A model generated the notes under the pieces. That model did not search any database. It saw only the letters and a program-made list of their open reading frames with translations, and had not been told where the DNA came from. A DNA stretch of 64,000 bases from VGBV01 sp963780395 (GTDB taxonomy: Bacteria; Actinomycetota; Thermoleophilia; Solirubrobacterales; 70-9): NCBI GenBank assembly GCA_963780395.1, contig CAWABY010000017.1, positions 124,001 through 188,000 on the forward strand. The letters are read 5' to 3'. Below, in pieces: positions 44,842 through 53,354 of this stretch (positions within the stretch are counted from its first letter, which is position 1; every line of letters begins with the position of its first letter). Position numbers and translations under genes: made by a program.

Positions 44842-45758
44842 TCCGGGACCTCTGCACCGAGCTGGCGGAGGCGCTGCGAGGGGAAGTGCTGCCCCACCTG
44901 GGAGCCCACGCCGCCCGCGAGCATTCCGGCGAGGCCGAGGGCGGTGACGTCACCTTCGCGATCGACGAGCGCGCCGAGGCGCGCATGGAGGAGTTCCTGG
45001 CCGAGCGGGCGCCCAACGTCGCCTTCTACTCGGAGGACCGCGGCATGGTCTCGCCGGCGGGGGGCGAGGCCGAGTGGGTGCTGGTGGTGGACCCGATCGA
45101 CGGCACCCGCCCGGCGCTGGCCGGGTTCGAGTCCTCGTGCGTCTCGGTGGCGGCGGCGCCGCTGGACGGCGAGCCGCGCATGGCCGACGTCAGCGTCGGA
45201 GTCGTCGTCGAGCTCAAGAGCGGCCGGGCCTTTGTGGCCGAGCGCGGGGCCGGTGTGACTCCCGAGCCGGTGCTCTCCCAGAACGCGGCGATCGAGCGCA
45301 TGTTCTGGGTCTATGGCCTGCGCGGCCGCCCCGCCCGCGGCCTGGTCGAGGTGCTGGCCGAGCTGATCGACGCCTCCTCGGTCGGGGGCGCCAGCTTCGA
45401 CCTTGGCTCGGCCACCTATGACATGACCCGCGTCATCACCGGCCAGCTCGACGCCTACATCGAGCCGGGGCCGCGGATGATCGAGGACGTGCCGGGGATG
45501 CGGGCGGAGTTCGAGCGGGTCGGGGGCGGAGCGGTCCTCAACAACTCGCCCTATGACCTCGCGGCCGCGACGCTGTGCCTGCAGGAAGCGGGCGCGATCG
45601 TCACCGACGCCTACGGGCGGGGGATCGGCGACCGGCCCCTGCTGGGCTCAAGCCACGAGTTCCAGATCTCGTGCCTGGCGGTCGCGAACGCGGAGCTGCA
45701 TTCGAAGATCTGCGCGGCGATCGACGCCGGCATCGAGCGGCTCGCCGCGCAGGGCTAG
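44838..45758 (+). CDS. inositol monophosphatase family protein
   Basis: Metal-dependent sugar or inositol phosphatase of about 306 residues. Motifs are DVTFAIDERAE (metal-site helix), YSEDRG, the signature VVDPIDGTRPALAGF, and GGASFDLGSATYDMTRV with EDVPGM replacing the usual WDxAAG. The first codon is uncertain: no ATG, GTG or TTG lies in frame before GTG 44886. A CTG at 44838 overlapping the htrA stop is used as the most economical start. It lies 75 bp before two trehalose-synthesis genes, so dephosphorylation of trehalose-6-phosphate is a possibility, unproven. Confidence 0.76.
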   Translation: MIRDLCTELAEALRGEVLPHLGAHAAREHSGEAEGGDVTFAIDERAEARMEEFLAERAPNVAFYSEDRGMVSPAGGEAEWVLVVDPIDGTRPALAGFESSCVSVAAAPLDGEPRMADVSVGVVVELKSGRAFVAERGAGVTPEPVLSQNAAIERMFWVYGLRGRPARGLVEVLAELIDASSVGGASFDLGSATYDMTRVITGQLDAYIEPGPRMIEDVPGMRAEFERVGGGAVLNNSPYDLAAATLCLQEAGAIVTDAYGRGIGDRPLLGSSHEFQISCLAVANAELHSKICAAIDAGIERLAAQG

Positions 45759-45832
45759 CTGCCAACCGGCGCAAGGGCGCGCCGCCGCTGTAGCTTTCTG
45801 CGCTTGAGCAAGCGACCGACCGAGGGGACAGC

Positions 45833-47071
45833 GTGCTTCAGGAGGTGATGCTGGGGCACAAGTCCCTGGCCGACTACACGCACCTATCCGGACGCGGCGT
45901 CGTGGACGAGATCCGCGAGCTGGCCTCGCCCCTGGAGGGCAAGCGCGTGCTGCACGTCAGCGCCACCGCGTTCGGCGGCGGCGTCTCGGAGATCCTCTAC
46001 ACGCTGGTGCCGCTGATGCGGGACGTCGGCCTGGACGTCTCATGGCAGATCATCATGGGGCGCGAGGAGTTCTTCAACGCGACCAAGCTGCTCCACAACT
46101 CGCTGCAGGGCGACCCGAACACGCTCAGCCCCAACCAGTGGGAGCTGTTCGACCACTACAACAAGATGAACGCCGACAGCCTCGAGGGCGAGTGGGACTA
46201 CGTGATCGTTCACGACCCCCAGCCCGTCGGCATGATGCGGGGCGCGAAGAAGCACGGCAAGCACTGGATCTGGCGCTGCCACATCGACCTCTCCGAGCCC
46301 AACCCCGATCCGATCGAGCGCCTGCAGCCGCTGATCAGCGAGTACGACGCCAGCGTCTGGCACATGGAGCAGTACGTGCCGGCCGGGCTCAACGGCCACG
46401 GCGGGGTCCAGATCGTGCCGCCCGCGATCGACCCGCTGTCGCCGAAGAATATGGCGCTTTCGGCCGACGACGCCTCCTACGTCTGCGACCAGTTCGGGAT
46501 CGACGTGGACCGCCCGCTGCTGACCCAGGTCAGCCGCTTCGACCCCTGGAAGGACCCGATGGGGGTGATCGACGCCTACCGGATCGCGACCAAGGAGGTT
46601 CCCGAGCTGCAGTTGGCGCTGGTCGGCTCGATGGCCACCGACGACCCCGAGGGCTGGGAGTTCTTCCAGCACACCTACGAGTACGCCGAGAACGACCCCG
46701 ACATCAAGATCCTCAACAACCTCAACAACGTAGGCGCGATCGAGGTCAACGCCTTTCAGTCGCAGTCCGACGTGCTGATGCAGAAGTCCATCCGCGAGGG
46801 CTTCGGGCTGACCGTGACCGAGGGGCTGTGGAAGGGGCGGCCGACCGTCGCCGGCGACGTCGGCGGCATCCCGCTGCAGATCGTGGACGGGGAGAGCGGC
46901 TTCCTCGTCTCCAACCCCGAGCAGGCGGCCCAGCGCACGGTCGAGATCCTTGAGGACCCGGGCCTCGGCAAGTACCTGGGCCGCGCGGGCAAGGAGCGCG
47001 CGCGCGAGCGCTTCCTGACCCCACGCCTGCTGCTGGACTGGATGCGCATTTTCACCTCCCTGCAGGACTAG
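45833..47071 (+). CDS. treT: trehalose synthase, TreT-type (GT4)
   Basis: Family-4 glycosyltransferase of 412 residues. It resembles TreT, which makes trehalose from an NDP-glucose and glucose. VLHVSATAFGGGVSEILYTL and VIVHDPQPVGMM are diagnostic for the TreT group. The GT-B C-terminal domain carries VSRFDPWKDPMGVIDAYR, then the ExxGLTVTEG segment (REGFGLTVTEGLWKG) that binds the nucleotide sugar. Starts at GTG 45833. It is 37 bp upstream of otsA, so two different trehalose routes are encoded side by side, presumably for osmotic or desiccation protection. Confidence 0.85.
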   Translation: MLQEVMLGHKSLADYTHLSGRGVVDEIRELASPLEGKRVLHVSATAFGGGVSEILYTLVPLMRDVGLDVSWQIIMGREEFFNATKLLHNSLQGDPNTLSPNQWELFDHYNKMNADSLEGEWDYVIVHDPQPVGMMRGAKKHGKHWIWRCHIDLSEPNPDPIERLQPLISEYDASVWHMEQYVPAGLNGHGGVQIVPPAIDPLSPKNMALSADDASYVCDQFGIDVDRPLLTQVSRFDPWKDPMGVIDAYRIATKEVPELQLALVGSMATDDPEGWEFFQHTYEYAENDPDIKILNNLNNVGAIEVNAFQSQSDVLMQKSIREGFGLTVTEGLWKGRPTVAGDVGGIPLQIVDGESGFLVSNPEQAAQRTVEILEDPGLGKYLGRAGKERARERFLTPRLLLDWMRIFTSLQD

Positions 47072-47108
47072 ACACCTCGCTCCCGGACCCGCCTGCTACA
47101 ACAGCCGG

Positions 47109-48584
47109 GTGGCCGCTGAACGACCGCTGACGATCGTCTCCAACCGCGGCCCGGCCGAGTTCGGGCGCGACGATTCGGGGGAGATCGCCGTCAAGCGCGG
47201 CGGCGGCGGCCTGGTGACCGCGCTCAGCGGCTTGACCAGCCACCGCAAGGCGCTCTGGATCGCGTCGGCGATGACCGAGGAGGACAACGAGATCGCGGCC
47301 AGCTCGGGCGGGGATGCCGTGGAGATCGAGCTCGACGGCGCTTCGTACGACGTCTGCATGGTCGCCAGCGACCCCGAGGCCTACGACCGCTTCTACAACG
47401 TGATCGCCAACCCGATCCTGTGGTTCATCCAGCACTACCTCTGGGACCTCTCCAACGCCCCCGACATCCGCCGCACCGAGGTCGAGGCCTGGGAGGACGG
47501 CTACAAGGTGGTGAACGCCGACATCGCCGCGGCGGTGCTGCGCAGCATCGAGGGCCAAAGCGAGCCAGTGGTGATGATGCACGACTACCACCTCTACACC
47601 TGCCCCGGCCTGATCCGGGCCGCCCGCCCCGACGCCTTCCTGCAGTACTTCGTCCACATCCCCTGGTCGCAGCCGGACTCGTGGCGGATCCTGCCCAATC
47701 GCTGGCGCGAGGAGATCTACCGCAGCATGCTGGCCAACGACATCATCGGCTTCCACACCCAGGCCTACTGCCGCAACTTCCTGCAGTGCTGCCGCGAGCT
47801 GCTGGAGCTGGAGACCGACTACGAGCGCGGCGCCGTCAGCTACGACGGCCGCGAGGTCTGGGTGCGGGCCTACCCGCTCTCGATCGACGCCGACCGGCTC
47901 TTCCGCGCCTCGGAGTCAGAGGAGGTGGCGGAGTACGAACGCGAGCTGCTGCGGCGCCGCCGCGACCACCTGATCATCCGCGTCGACCGCGCCGACCTCT
48001 CCAAGAACGTGCTGCGCGGCTTCACCGCCTTCGACACCTTCCTCGACCAACACCCCGAGTTCCGCGAGAAGGTCACCTTCATCGCCCACCTGCAGCCCTC
48101 GCGGCTGGACGTGCCCGAGTACGCCGAGTACATGGAGCGGATCGAGGCGCTGGTCGCGGTCGTCAACCACCGCCACGGCACCACCGACTGGATGCCGATC
48201 GACCTGCGGATCTACGAGAACTTCCCCGAGGCAGTCGCCCGCTACCGCCAGTTCGACCTGCTGATGGTCAACTCGCTCTTCGACGGCATGAACCTGGTCG
48301 CCAAGGAGGCGCCGGCCGTGAACACCCGCGACGGCGTCGTCATGCTGTCCGAGAACACCGGCGCGCACGAGGAGCTGGGTGACTGCACCCTCTCGGTCAA
48401 CCCCTTCGACATCCAGGAGCAGGCCGACACGATCCACCGCGCCCTGACCATGGACCCCGAGGAGAAGGCGTTGCGCTCCGCGCGCCTGAAGCAGATCATC
48501 TCCGAGCGCGACCCCGGCGACTGGATCGACGAGCAGCTCGCCGACATCGCGGCGAAGACGGGCGAGCAGCAGACCGTCTCCTAG
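47109..48584 (+). CDS. otsA: trehalose-6-phosphate synthase (GT20)
   Basis: GT20 enzyme of 491 residues that joins UDP- or GDP-glucose to glucose-6-phosphate. The N-terminal TIVSNRGPAEF, the glycine-rich GGGGLVTALSGL, and MMHDYHLYTCPGLIRAARP are conserved. The donor-site residues Arg and Lys lie in IRVDRADLSKNVLRG, and the NSLFDGMNLVAKEAPAVN segment includes the Asp and Glu that bind the nucleotide sugar. No OtsB phosphatase is in the window, so a separate phosphatase must finish the pathway. GTG start. Confidence 0.93.
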   Translation: MAAERPLTIVSNRGPAEFGRDDSGEIAVKRGGGGLVTALSGLTSHRKALWIASAMTEEDNEIAASSGGDAVEIELDGASYDVCMVASDPEAYDRFYNVIANPILWFIQHYLWDLSNAPDIRRTEVEAWEDGYKVVNADIAAAVLRSIEGQSEPVVMMHDYHLYTCPGLIRAARPDAFLQYFVHIPWSQPDSWRILPNRWREEIYRSMLANDIIGFHTQAYCRNFLQCCRELLELETDYERGAVSYDGREVWVRAYPLSIDADRLFRASESEEVAEYERELLRRRRDHLIIRVDRADLSKNVLRGFTAFDTFLDQHPEFREKVTFIAHLQPSRLDVPEYAEYMERIEALVAVVNHRHGTTDWMPIDLRIYENFPEAVARYRQFDLLMVNSLFDGMNLVAKEAPAVNTRDGVVMLSENTGAHEELGDCTLSVNPFDIQEQADTIHRALTMDPEEKALRSARLKQIISERDPGDWIDEQLADIAAKTGEQQTVS

Positions 48585-48604
48585 CGTCGCTCGCTTGGGC
48601 CCCG

Positions 48605-49330
48605 TTAGGGCGCGAGGCGCTCGAGTACCTCGCCGTCGGGAGCGACCGCCACGACGGTGGGCACGATCGCGATCCCGTACTTCTTGGCCAGGTCGGGCTG
48701 GTCGCGGACATCCACCTTGAGCAGCGGGTCACCCGTTAGCAGCAAGCGCTGCTCCCAATCCTGGCACTCCGAGCAGAGCGGATGCGTGAACTCGACGAAG
48801 CTGCGCGGGGCACCCTCGAGGCCGGGGAGATCGGAGGGATCGACGCGGTCGTGATGCGTGCGGGAGATCCCACGCAGTTTGGCCGTCAACTTGTAGATCT
48901 CGCAGCCCGCGCAGAACCCCGTACTCGCCGAGATCAGGGCGAGGAATGCGACCAGGCTGGCGATCGCGGTCCCCGCCGCCGGCAGGCCAAGCCACCACAG
49001 GAGTGCAGCCGAACCAAGGAAGACGGTGCCCATCATGTTCGCCAGGCGCGGTGGTCGGGAGTCCTCCAGGGGCCCCTCGCCGAAGCGCGACTGCAGCAGG
49101 GTGAAGTAAGCGACGCAGGGGATGCACCAGCGCCGCCCGAGGGTCAGCCCGATGAAGAGCTGGGCGGACATCAGCGCCCAGGCGAGCGGCCATCCGAGCA
49201 GGGCTCCGAGGAGGGCCACCACCCCGGTCGTCGCCTGTCCGAAGCGGGCGGCGTGTTCGTCGATCACGTCAGTGTCGTTCCAGGGATCGGCGCTGCGCGG
49301 CGGGGTCGCGGCTGGGGTCTTGGTGGTCAC
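48605..49330 (-). CDS. DUF4395-thioredoxin fusion membrane protein
   Basis: Protein of 241 residues. The N-terminal half is a DUF4395-type membrane domain with VIDEHAARFGQATTGVVALLG, several helices, and GRRWCIPCV and FCAGCE cysteine pairs at helix ends. The C-terminal third is thioredoxin-like with the motif PLCSECQDWE (CSEC) and the cis-Pro region YGIAIVPTVVAVAP. It may move electrons across the membrane or repair thiols in envelope proteins. Start GTG 49330; an upstream in-frame Ile codon is not a start. Confidence 0.77.
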   Translation of the reverse strand: MTTKTPAATPPRSADPWNDTDVIDEHAARFGQATTGVVALLGALLGWPLAWALMSAQLFIGLTLGRRWCIPCVAYFTLLQSRFGEGPLEDSRPPRLANMMGTVFLGSAALLWWLGLPAAGTAIASLVAFLALISASTGFCAGCEIYKLTAKLRGISRTHHDRVDPSDLPGLEGAPRSFVEFTHPLCSECQDWEQRLLLTGDPLLKVDVRDQPDLAKKYGIAIVPTVVAVAPDGEVLERLAP

Positions 49331-49389
49331 ACCATCAATGGTGGCAAGTCTGATCAGGCGGAAGCGCTGCCTGCCAGCACTTGGAGGTC

Positions 49390-50928
49390 CTAGCCGCTGA
49401 CGACCACCCTGCGGACCGGCGAAGCTCCCTTCAGATAGGGGTAGCCGGCCTGCGCGCGGACCACGGCCCGGAACCGGTAGAGGCGCCGGCCGGTTGTCTC
49501 CCGAAAGCGGTAGCGGGCCACGAAGCGGCCCTCCGGGCCCGAGCGGGCGCTCTCGAACGCCTGCCAGCGGCCGTCGACGCTGGCCTGCAGCACGACGACA
49601 CGCCCTGAGGCGGCCGGTCCGGGGAGCTTGCCGCGGAAGCGCGCCACCTGGCCGTTGCGCAGGCGGGAGCGGGGGCCGACCTTCAGCCGCGGGCGGGCGC
49701 GGACGCGCAGGGTGAGGGTGCGCTCGACCTGCTCGCTTCCGTGGCGGTGCACCAGCCGCAGCCGCCGCGAGGGCCCGCGCGGCGGCGAGTAGCGGAAGCG
49801 GCCGGCGTCGTCGGTCCGCGCGGTGCCCTCCTGCCGCTCGCCGCCTCCGGTCACCGGCTCGGCGAAGACGCAGACGGAGGCGTCGGAGAGGCGGGCGCCG
49901 CCGCGGCCGCTGAGGGCGCCCCGGATCGCGAGGCGACGGTTCGAGGGCGCGGTGGCGACGGTCCGGCCGTTCGCGAACGAGGCCTCGATCGCGGTCGGCG
50001 CCGCGTTGCCCGAGCTGCGGCAGGCGTTGTCGACGCTGACCTGGCGCGTGTGGCAGACCTCGTTCGCGGGCCAGCCGACGTCGGAGACGCAGGCGGTGAC
50101 CGCGTTGGGCCCGTGGCGGAAGGGCGCGGCTTCGGTGTCGAGCGCGAAGGCGTGGGTGGCGCTCGGCGGACAGGGGGCGAAGCGGCGCGCCGGGCCCCCG
50201 GGGACGATGTCGCAGCCGGCCTCGGCCGAGGCGGCGGGGGAGCCGTTGACCAGCAGGCGCCAGCGCCAGACGCCGCCGCCGATGTCGGTGGCCGCGAGCT
50301 GGGCGCTCTGGCGCCCGCGCCGCGGGCCCGGCTCGAACAGCGAGCCGCCCAGCGACAGGGTCGGCGCCGAGCGGTCCGCCAGCGTGAACCAGAGGCGGCG
50401 GACGCGGGAGTGCGGGGCGCCCGAGCGTCCGCAGTTGCCGCCCGCGCCGTAGCACTGCAGCCATGCGGTGTAGGCGACGGCCGAGCTGCCGGCGCTCCAC
50501 TCCACGGGCTGCCAGCTCCCCTCCGCGGGCCAGCGCCAGTGGACGTTGCCCGCGGCGTCGATGATCGTGACCAGGCCCTTGTGACCGGAGTCGTGGGACA
50601 CGTGGGCCTCGGAGGTGATGTGGGTGAACTCGGTGCCCGCGGGCGGATACCAGGACCAGGCGCCGTAACGGCCGTCCTTGGTGGCGTCGGCGTTGTTGGT
50701 GATCTGCAGGCCCTGGCCGGACCCCGCGCAGGCGGCGGCCGGGACGTAGTGGTCGGAGGTGCGGCTGAAGACCGCGTTGGCGGCGGCCAGGTCGTAGTCG
50801 GGGTGGCACTGGACCGCGACGTAGGTGCCGGCGCGCGCGGGCCGCGCCAGCGCCAGCAGCGCGATCAGCCCCAGCGCGAGGGCGGCGATCAGGGCCGCCC
50901 GGCGCACCTTTGTCGCGGGGCGGCCCAT
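49390..50928 (-). CDS. large secreted protein with a putative lectin-like and an Ig-like domain
   Basis: Exported protein of 512 residues. Signal peptide (IAALALGLIALLALARPARA), then a domain with many Trp and Cys (WSWYPPAGTEF, WRWPAEGSWQPVEWSAG, WLQCYGAGGNCG) resembling a carbohydrate- or surface-binding module. A second half of beta strands contains an Ig-like unit (RRLAIRGALSGRGGARLSD and FRGKLPGPAASGRVVVLQAS). Proteins of this build are frequent among secreted proteins of Thermoleophilia-type genomes. No catalytic motif is apparent. It follows a membrane-anchored basic protein by 3 bp on the same strand. Confidence 0.68.
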   Translation of the reverse strand: MGRPATKVRRAALIAALALGLIALLALARPARAGTYVAVQCHPDYDLAAANAVFSRTSDHYVPAAACAGSGQGLQITNNADATKDGRYGAWSWYPPAGTEFTHITSEAHVSHDSGHKGLVTIIDAAGNVHWRWPAEGSWQPVEWSAGSSAVAYTAWLQCYGAGGNCGRSGAPHSRVRRLWFTLADRSAPTLSLGGSLFEPGPRRGRQSAQLAATDIGGGVWRWRLLVNGSPAASAEAGCDIVPGGPARRFAPCPPSATHAFALDTEAAPFRHGPNAVTACVSDVGWPANEVCHTRQVSVDNACRSSGNAAPTAIEASFANGRTVATAPSNRRLAIRGALSGRGGARLSDASVCVFAEPVTGGGERQEGTARTDDAGRFRYSPPRGPSRRLRLVHRHGSEQVERTLTLRVRARPRLKVGPRSRLRNGQVARFRGKLPGPAASGRVVVLQASVDGRWQAFESARSGPEGRFVARYRFRETTGRRLYRFRAVVRAQAGYPYLKGASPVRRVVVSG

Positions 50929-50931
50929 CCC

Positions 50932-51369
50932 TCAGCGCTCGATCCGGAACTCGCGGGACGGAGACGGCGCCGGCGCGTAGCTGGGGTAGGCGACCGGGGG
51001 TGGCGCGGGCGGCGTGGCGGCCGGGACCTCCGGGCGCCCGGCGCCCCGCTCGCGCTTGCGGCGGCGCGGTTCGGGCCGCGGCCGCCGGGCCGCCTTGCGA
51101 GCGGCAGCCTTGCGAGCGGCCGTTTGGGCCGCCGCCTTGCGGGCCGCCCCCTTGCGGGCCGTCGCCTTGCGGGGGGCGACCGGCTCGCGCTCGGGGGCGG
51201 CGGGGAGCGGCGGCGGGGCGGCCACCGTCGCCAGGCCCAGGTCCGGCGGTGCAGCTGGTGGCGGCCCTGCCCCGACGAGGGAGGGCAGAGCCGCGAGGGC
51301 GGCCAGTCCTGCGGCGACGACGGCCGCGATCCGGGCCACGTTGGACCATCTGATTCGCCGCGTCTGCAT
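50932..51369 (-). CDS. membrane-anchored Ala/Lys-rich protein
   Basis: Protein of 145 residues. A membrane segment near the N-terminus (ARIAAVVAAGLAALAALPSLV) is followed by a Pro-rich linker, then a histone-H1-like stretch of repeated AARKAA units (ARKGAARKAAAQTAARKAAA), an Arg-rich segment and a Pro/Ala tail. If the signal is not cleaved, the basic region faces outward and may bind wall polymers or extracellular DNA. It lies 3 bp upstream of the large secreted-protein gene in the same direction. Confidence 0.55.
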   Translation of the reverse strand: MQTRRIRWSNVARIAAVVAAGLAALAALPSLVGAGPPPAAPPDLGLATVAAPPPLPAAPEREPVAPRKATARKGAARKAAAQTAARKAAARKAARRPRPEPRRRKRERGAGRPEVPAATPPAPPPVAYPSYAPAPSPSREFRIER

Positions 51370-51475
51370 GGCCGCGCTAAGGCGCGCTGGAGCGCTTCTC
51401 TCCCCCTCGCCGTGCCGCTACACTCGCCTCGCCATCCCTGTGGGGGTGGCATTCGACGCTTATGAGCCCACGCCC

Positions 51476-51872
51476 ATGACCCGCCTGTACGAACTGGTGC
51501 TGATGCTGGACCCGGAGGCCGCGGACGACGACCGCGACCGGGTCGCCGACGACGTGCGCAAGCAGATCGAGCAGGCCGGCACGCTGGAGAAGGCGGACTC
51601 CTGGGGCACGCGCAAGCTCGCGTACGAGATCCGCCAGCGCAACGAGGCCGACTACCGCTACTTCCGCTTCGAGGGCGAGAAGTGAGCTGCTCGAGCGCCT
51701 CGACCACAACCTCAAGATCGCCGAGGGCACGCTGCGCTTCCGCATCTTCAAGGTCGACCCCGATACGCCGAGCAATCCGCCCCCCGTGTCGGAGCGCCCC
51801 GCCTCGGTCGGTGACGGGCGGGACGACCGCGACGATCGTCGTGGCCGTCGGGGTCGCGACCGCGACGAGTAG
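51476..51872 (+). CDS. rpsF: 30S ribosomal protein S6 (one frameshift)
   Basis: S6 of about 131 residues after correction. The N-terminus is MTRLYELVLMLDPEA and the core segment KADSWGTRKLAYEIRQRNEA is followed by YRYFRFEGEK. One extra T at 51683 creates an in-frame TGA (AAG TGA). Removing it restores EKELLERLDHNLKIAEGTLR-type sequence, ending with an Asp/Arg-rich tail to TAG 51870-51872. S6 binds S18 on the platform of the 30S subunit and the gene heads the rpsF-ssb-rpsR-rplI cluster. An intact S6 is required in bacteria, so the shift should be a sequence error. Confidence 0.9.
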
Positions 51873-52014
51873 CCGCCCCGCGGCAGCCTCGAAGGCGTAG
51901 CGGCCCCCGGTGCCGAGAAGCCGCAGTTTGCGCCAGCGGCTCCCGACGGGGGGAGAGAACCGCCGCACTCGGACGTAGAATCACTGTTCGGAAACGAAGA
52001 AAGAGAGTAAGAAA

Positions 52015-52497
52015 GTGGCCGGTTCCAACATCAACGTAGTCGCGATCACCGGGAACCTCACGCGCGACCCCGAGCTGCGCTCGACGCCGAGCGGGACCTC
52101 GGTCTGCAAGCTGCGAGTCGCGGTCAACAGCCGTCGCAAGGACGGACAGAGCGGCGAGTGGGTCGACAAGCCCAACTACTTCGACGTCACCGTCTGGGGC
52201 GCGCAGGGCGAGAACTGCGCCAACTACCTCTCCAAGGGCCGCCCGGTGGCGGTCGAGGGCCGGCTCGACTGGCGCGAGTGGGAGTCCCAGGACGGCGGCA
52301 AGCGCCAGGCGGTGGAGATCATCGCCAACAGCGTCCAGTTCCTCGGCTCCCGCGGCGACAACCCCTCGGGCGAGAACGGCGGCGATCACTTCAAGCCGAC
52401 CTCGGACGTCCCCGCCGACACCTCGGACTTCGAGGGCGCGGGCGTCAGCGGCGGCAGCGGCGACAAAGGCAAGTCGGACGACGACATCCCCTTCTAG
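52015..52497 (+). CDS. ssb: single-stranded DNA-binding protein
   Basis: SSB of 160 residues. The OB-fold starts INVVAITGNLTRDPELRSTP and continues with NYFDVTVWGAQGENCANYLSKGRPV. The tail is Gly/Ser/Asp-rich and ends DDDIPF, the signature that docks replication partners. GTG start, with a purine-rich stretch (GAAAGAGAGTAAGAAA) upstream. A TAGAAT box at about 51976 could be its -10. The position between rpsF and rpsR is the usual one. Confidence 0.95.
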   Translation: MAGSNINVVAITGNLTRDPELRSTPSGTSVCKLRVAVNSRRKDGQSGEWVDKPNYFDVTVWGAQGENCANYLSKGRPVAVEGRLDWREWESQDGGKRQAVEIIANSVQFLGSRGDNPSGENGGDHFKPTSDVPADTSDFEGAGVSGGSGDKGKSDDDIPF

Positions 52498-52524
52498 GCG
52501 CGCCTTCGGGCGTACCACTCCCCT

Positions 52525-52551
52525 GAGAGGCCCCGCAAAGCGGGGCCTCTC
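52525..52551 (+). terminator. strong hairpin between ssb and rpsR
   Basis: Perfect 12-bp stem GAGAGGCCCCGC / GCGGGGCCTCTC with loop AAA, followed by TTGTGCTT. It should stop or attenuate transcription after ssb. A weak T tract suggests incomplete termination, which would allow some read-through into rpsR. Confidence 0.75.
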
Positions 52552-52629
52552 TTGTGCTTGGCCCCGCTGAGCAGTGCCTTTCTCGTCGAGGCCTCTCCAG
52601 CGCGGGTGCCCCGCTACCATGGCGCGCCG

Positions 52630-52902
52630 ATGGCACGTCAGCAGAGAACCCAGCAGGGTGGCCCCGGACGCGGCAGGCGCCGCGGCCTCAGCGATCGCGG
52701 GCGTCCGCGCAAGTACACGCGGCTGAACGTCGAGGTCATCGACTACAAGGACATCGGCACGCTGCGGCGCTTCATCTCCGACCGCGGTAAGACTCGCTCG
52801 CGCCGCGTCACCGGGCTCTCGCGCCGCCACCAGCAGCAGCTGGCGCTGTCGGTGAAGCGCGCCCGCGAGCTGGCGCTGCTGCCCTACGTCGGCGAGCGCT
52901 GA
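52630..52902 (+). CDS. rpsR: 30S ribosomal protein S18, zinc-less type
   Basis: S18 of 90 residues. The conserved core is DYKDIGTLRRFISDRGKTRS, RRVTGLSRRHQQQLALSVKR and ARELALLPYVGER. The cysteines that bind zinc in the standard form (CxxC and C..C before IDYKD and in the RVTG.C region) are all replaced, giving a C-minus paralog. Such forms are known in Actinomycetota as zinc-sparing versions. The ATG at 52630 follows a TACCAT box by 9 nt. The stop overlaps the rplI start by four bases (ATGA-type coupling). Confidence 0.93.
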   Translation: MARQQRTQQGGPGRGRRRGLSDRGRPRKYTRLNVEVIDYKDIGTLRRFISDRGKTRSRRVTGLSRRHQQQLALSVKRARELALLPYVGER

Positions 52903-53354
52903 TGGCCGAGGCCGTCCTGCTCAAGGACGTCGAGGGCCTCGGTGGCGCCGGCGACGCCGTGGACGTCTCGCCGGGCTACCTGCGCAACTTCCTGGTCCCG
53001 CGCAAGCTCGCGCAGCCGGCCACCAAGGGAGCGCTGGAGGAGGCCCGCCAGCGCCTGGAGCGCGCCGAGGAGGAGGAGCGGCAGGCCGCCGAGCGAGCCG
53101 ACGAGACCGCGGCTCTGCTGGCGAAGACGGTGCTGACGATCAACCACCAGGCCGGCGAGGACGGCAAGCTGTTCGGCTCGGTCACCTCGAAGGAGATCGC
53201 CGAGGCGATCCAGGCCGCCCGCGGGCTGAAGGTGGACAAGAAGAAGATCCGCCTGGACGAGCCGATCCGCGAGACCGGCAGCTTCATGGTCGAGATCGAG
53301 GTCGGCGGCGGGGTCACCACCAAGGTGAAGACGATCGTCGCCGAGGCCAAGTAG
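52902..53354 (+). CDS. rplI: 50S ribosomal protein L9
   Basis: L9 of 150 residues. The N-terminal domain starts MAEAVLLKDVEGLGGAGDAV with SPGYLRNFLVPRKLA, followed by the long connecting helix (ALEEARQRLERAEEEERQA) and a C-terminal rRNA-binding domain (GKLFGSVTSKEIAEAI). Overlaps rpsR by one codon edge. Normal length and position. Confidence 0.95.
   Translation: MAEAVLLKDVEGLGGAGDAVDVSPGYLRNFLVPRKLAQPATKGALEEARQRLERAEEEERQAAERADETAALLAKTVLTINHQAGEDGKLFGSVTSKEIAEAIQAARGLKVDKKKIRLDEPIRETGSFMVEIEVGGGVTTKVKTIVAEAK

Noticed and set aside
51660..51700. Programmed +1 frameshift in rpsF (AAG TGA), like that in prfB
   Set aside because: No slippery codon or internal Shine-Dalgarno resembling the prfB site, and many other genes show the same type of one-base shift. 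Sequence error is simpler.
51873..52014. Minus-strand frame SPPVGSRWRKLRLLGTGGRY-like between rpsF and ssb
   Set aside because: It is partly covered by the corrected rpsF and its leader, has no continuation with a family match, and the position is a usual ssb upstream region.
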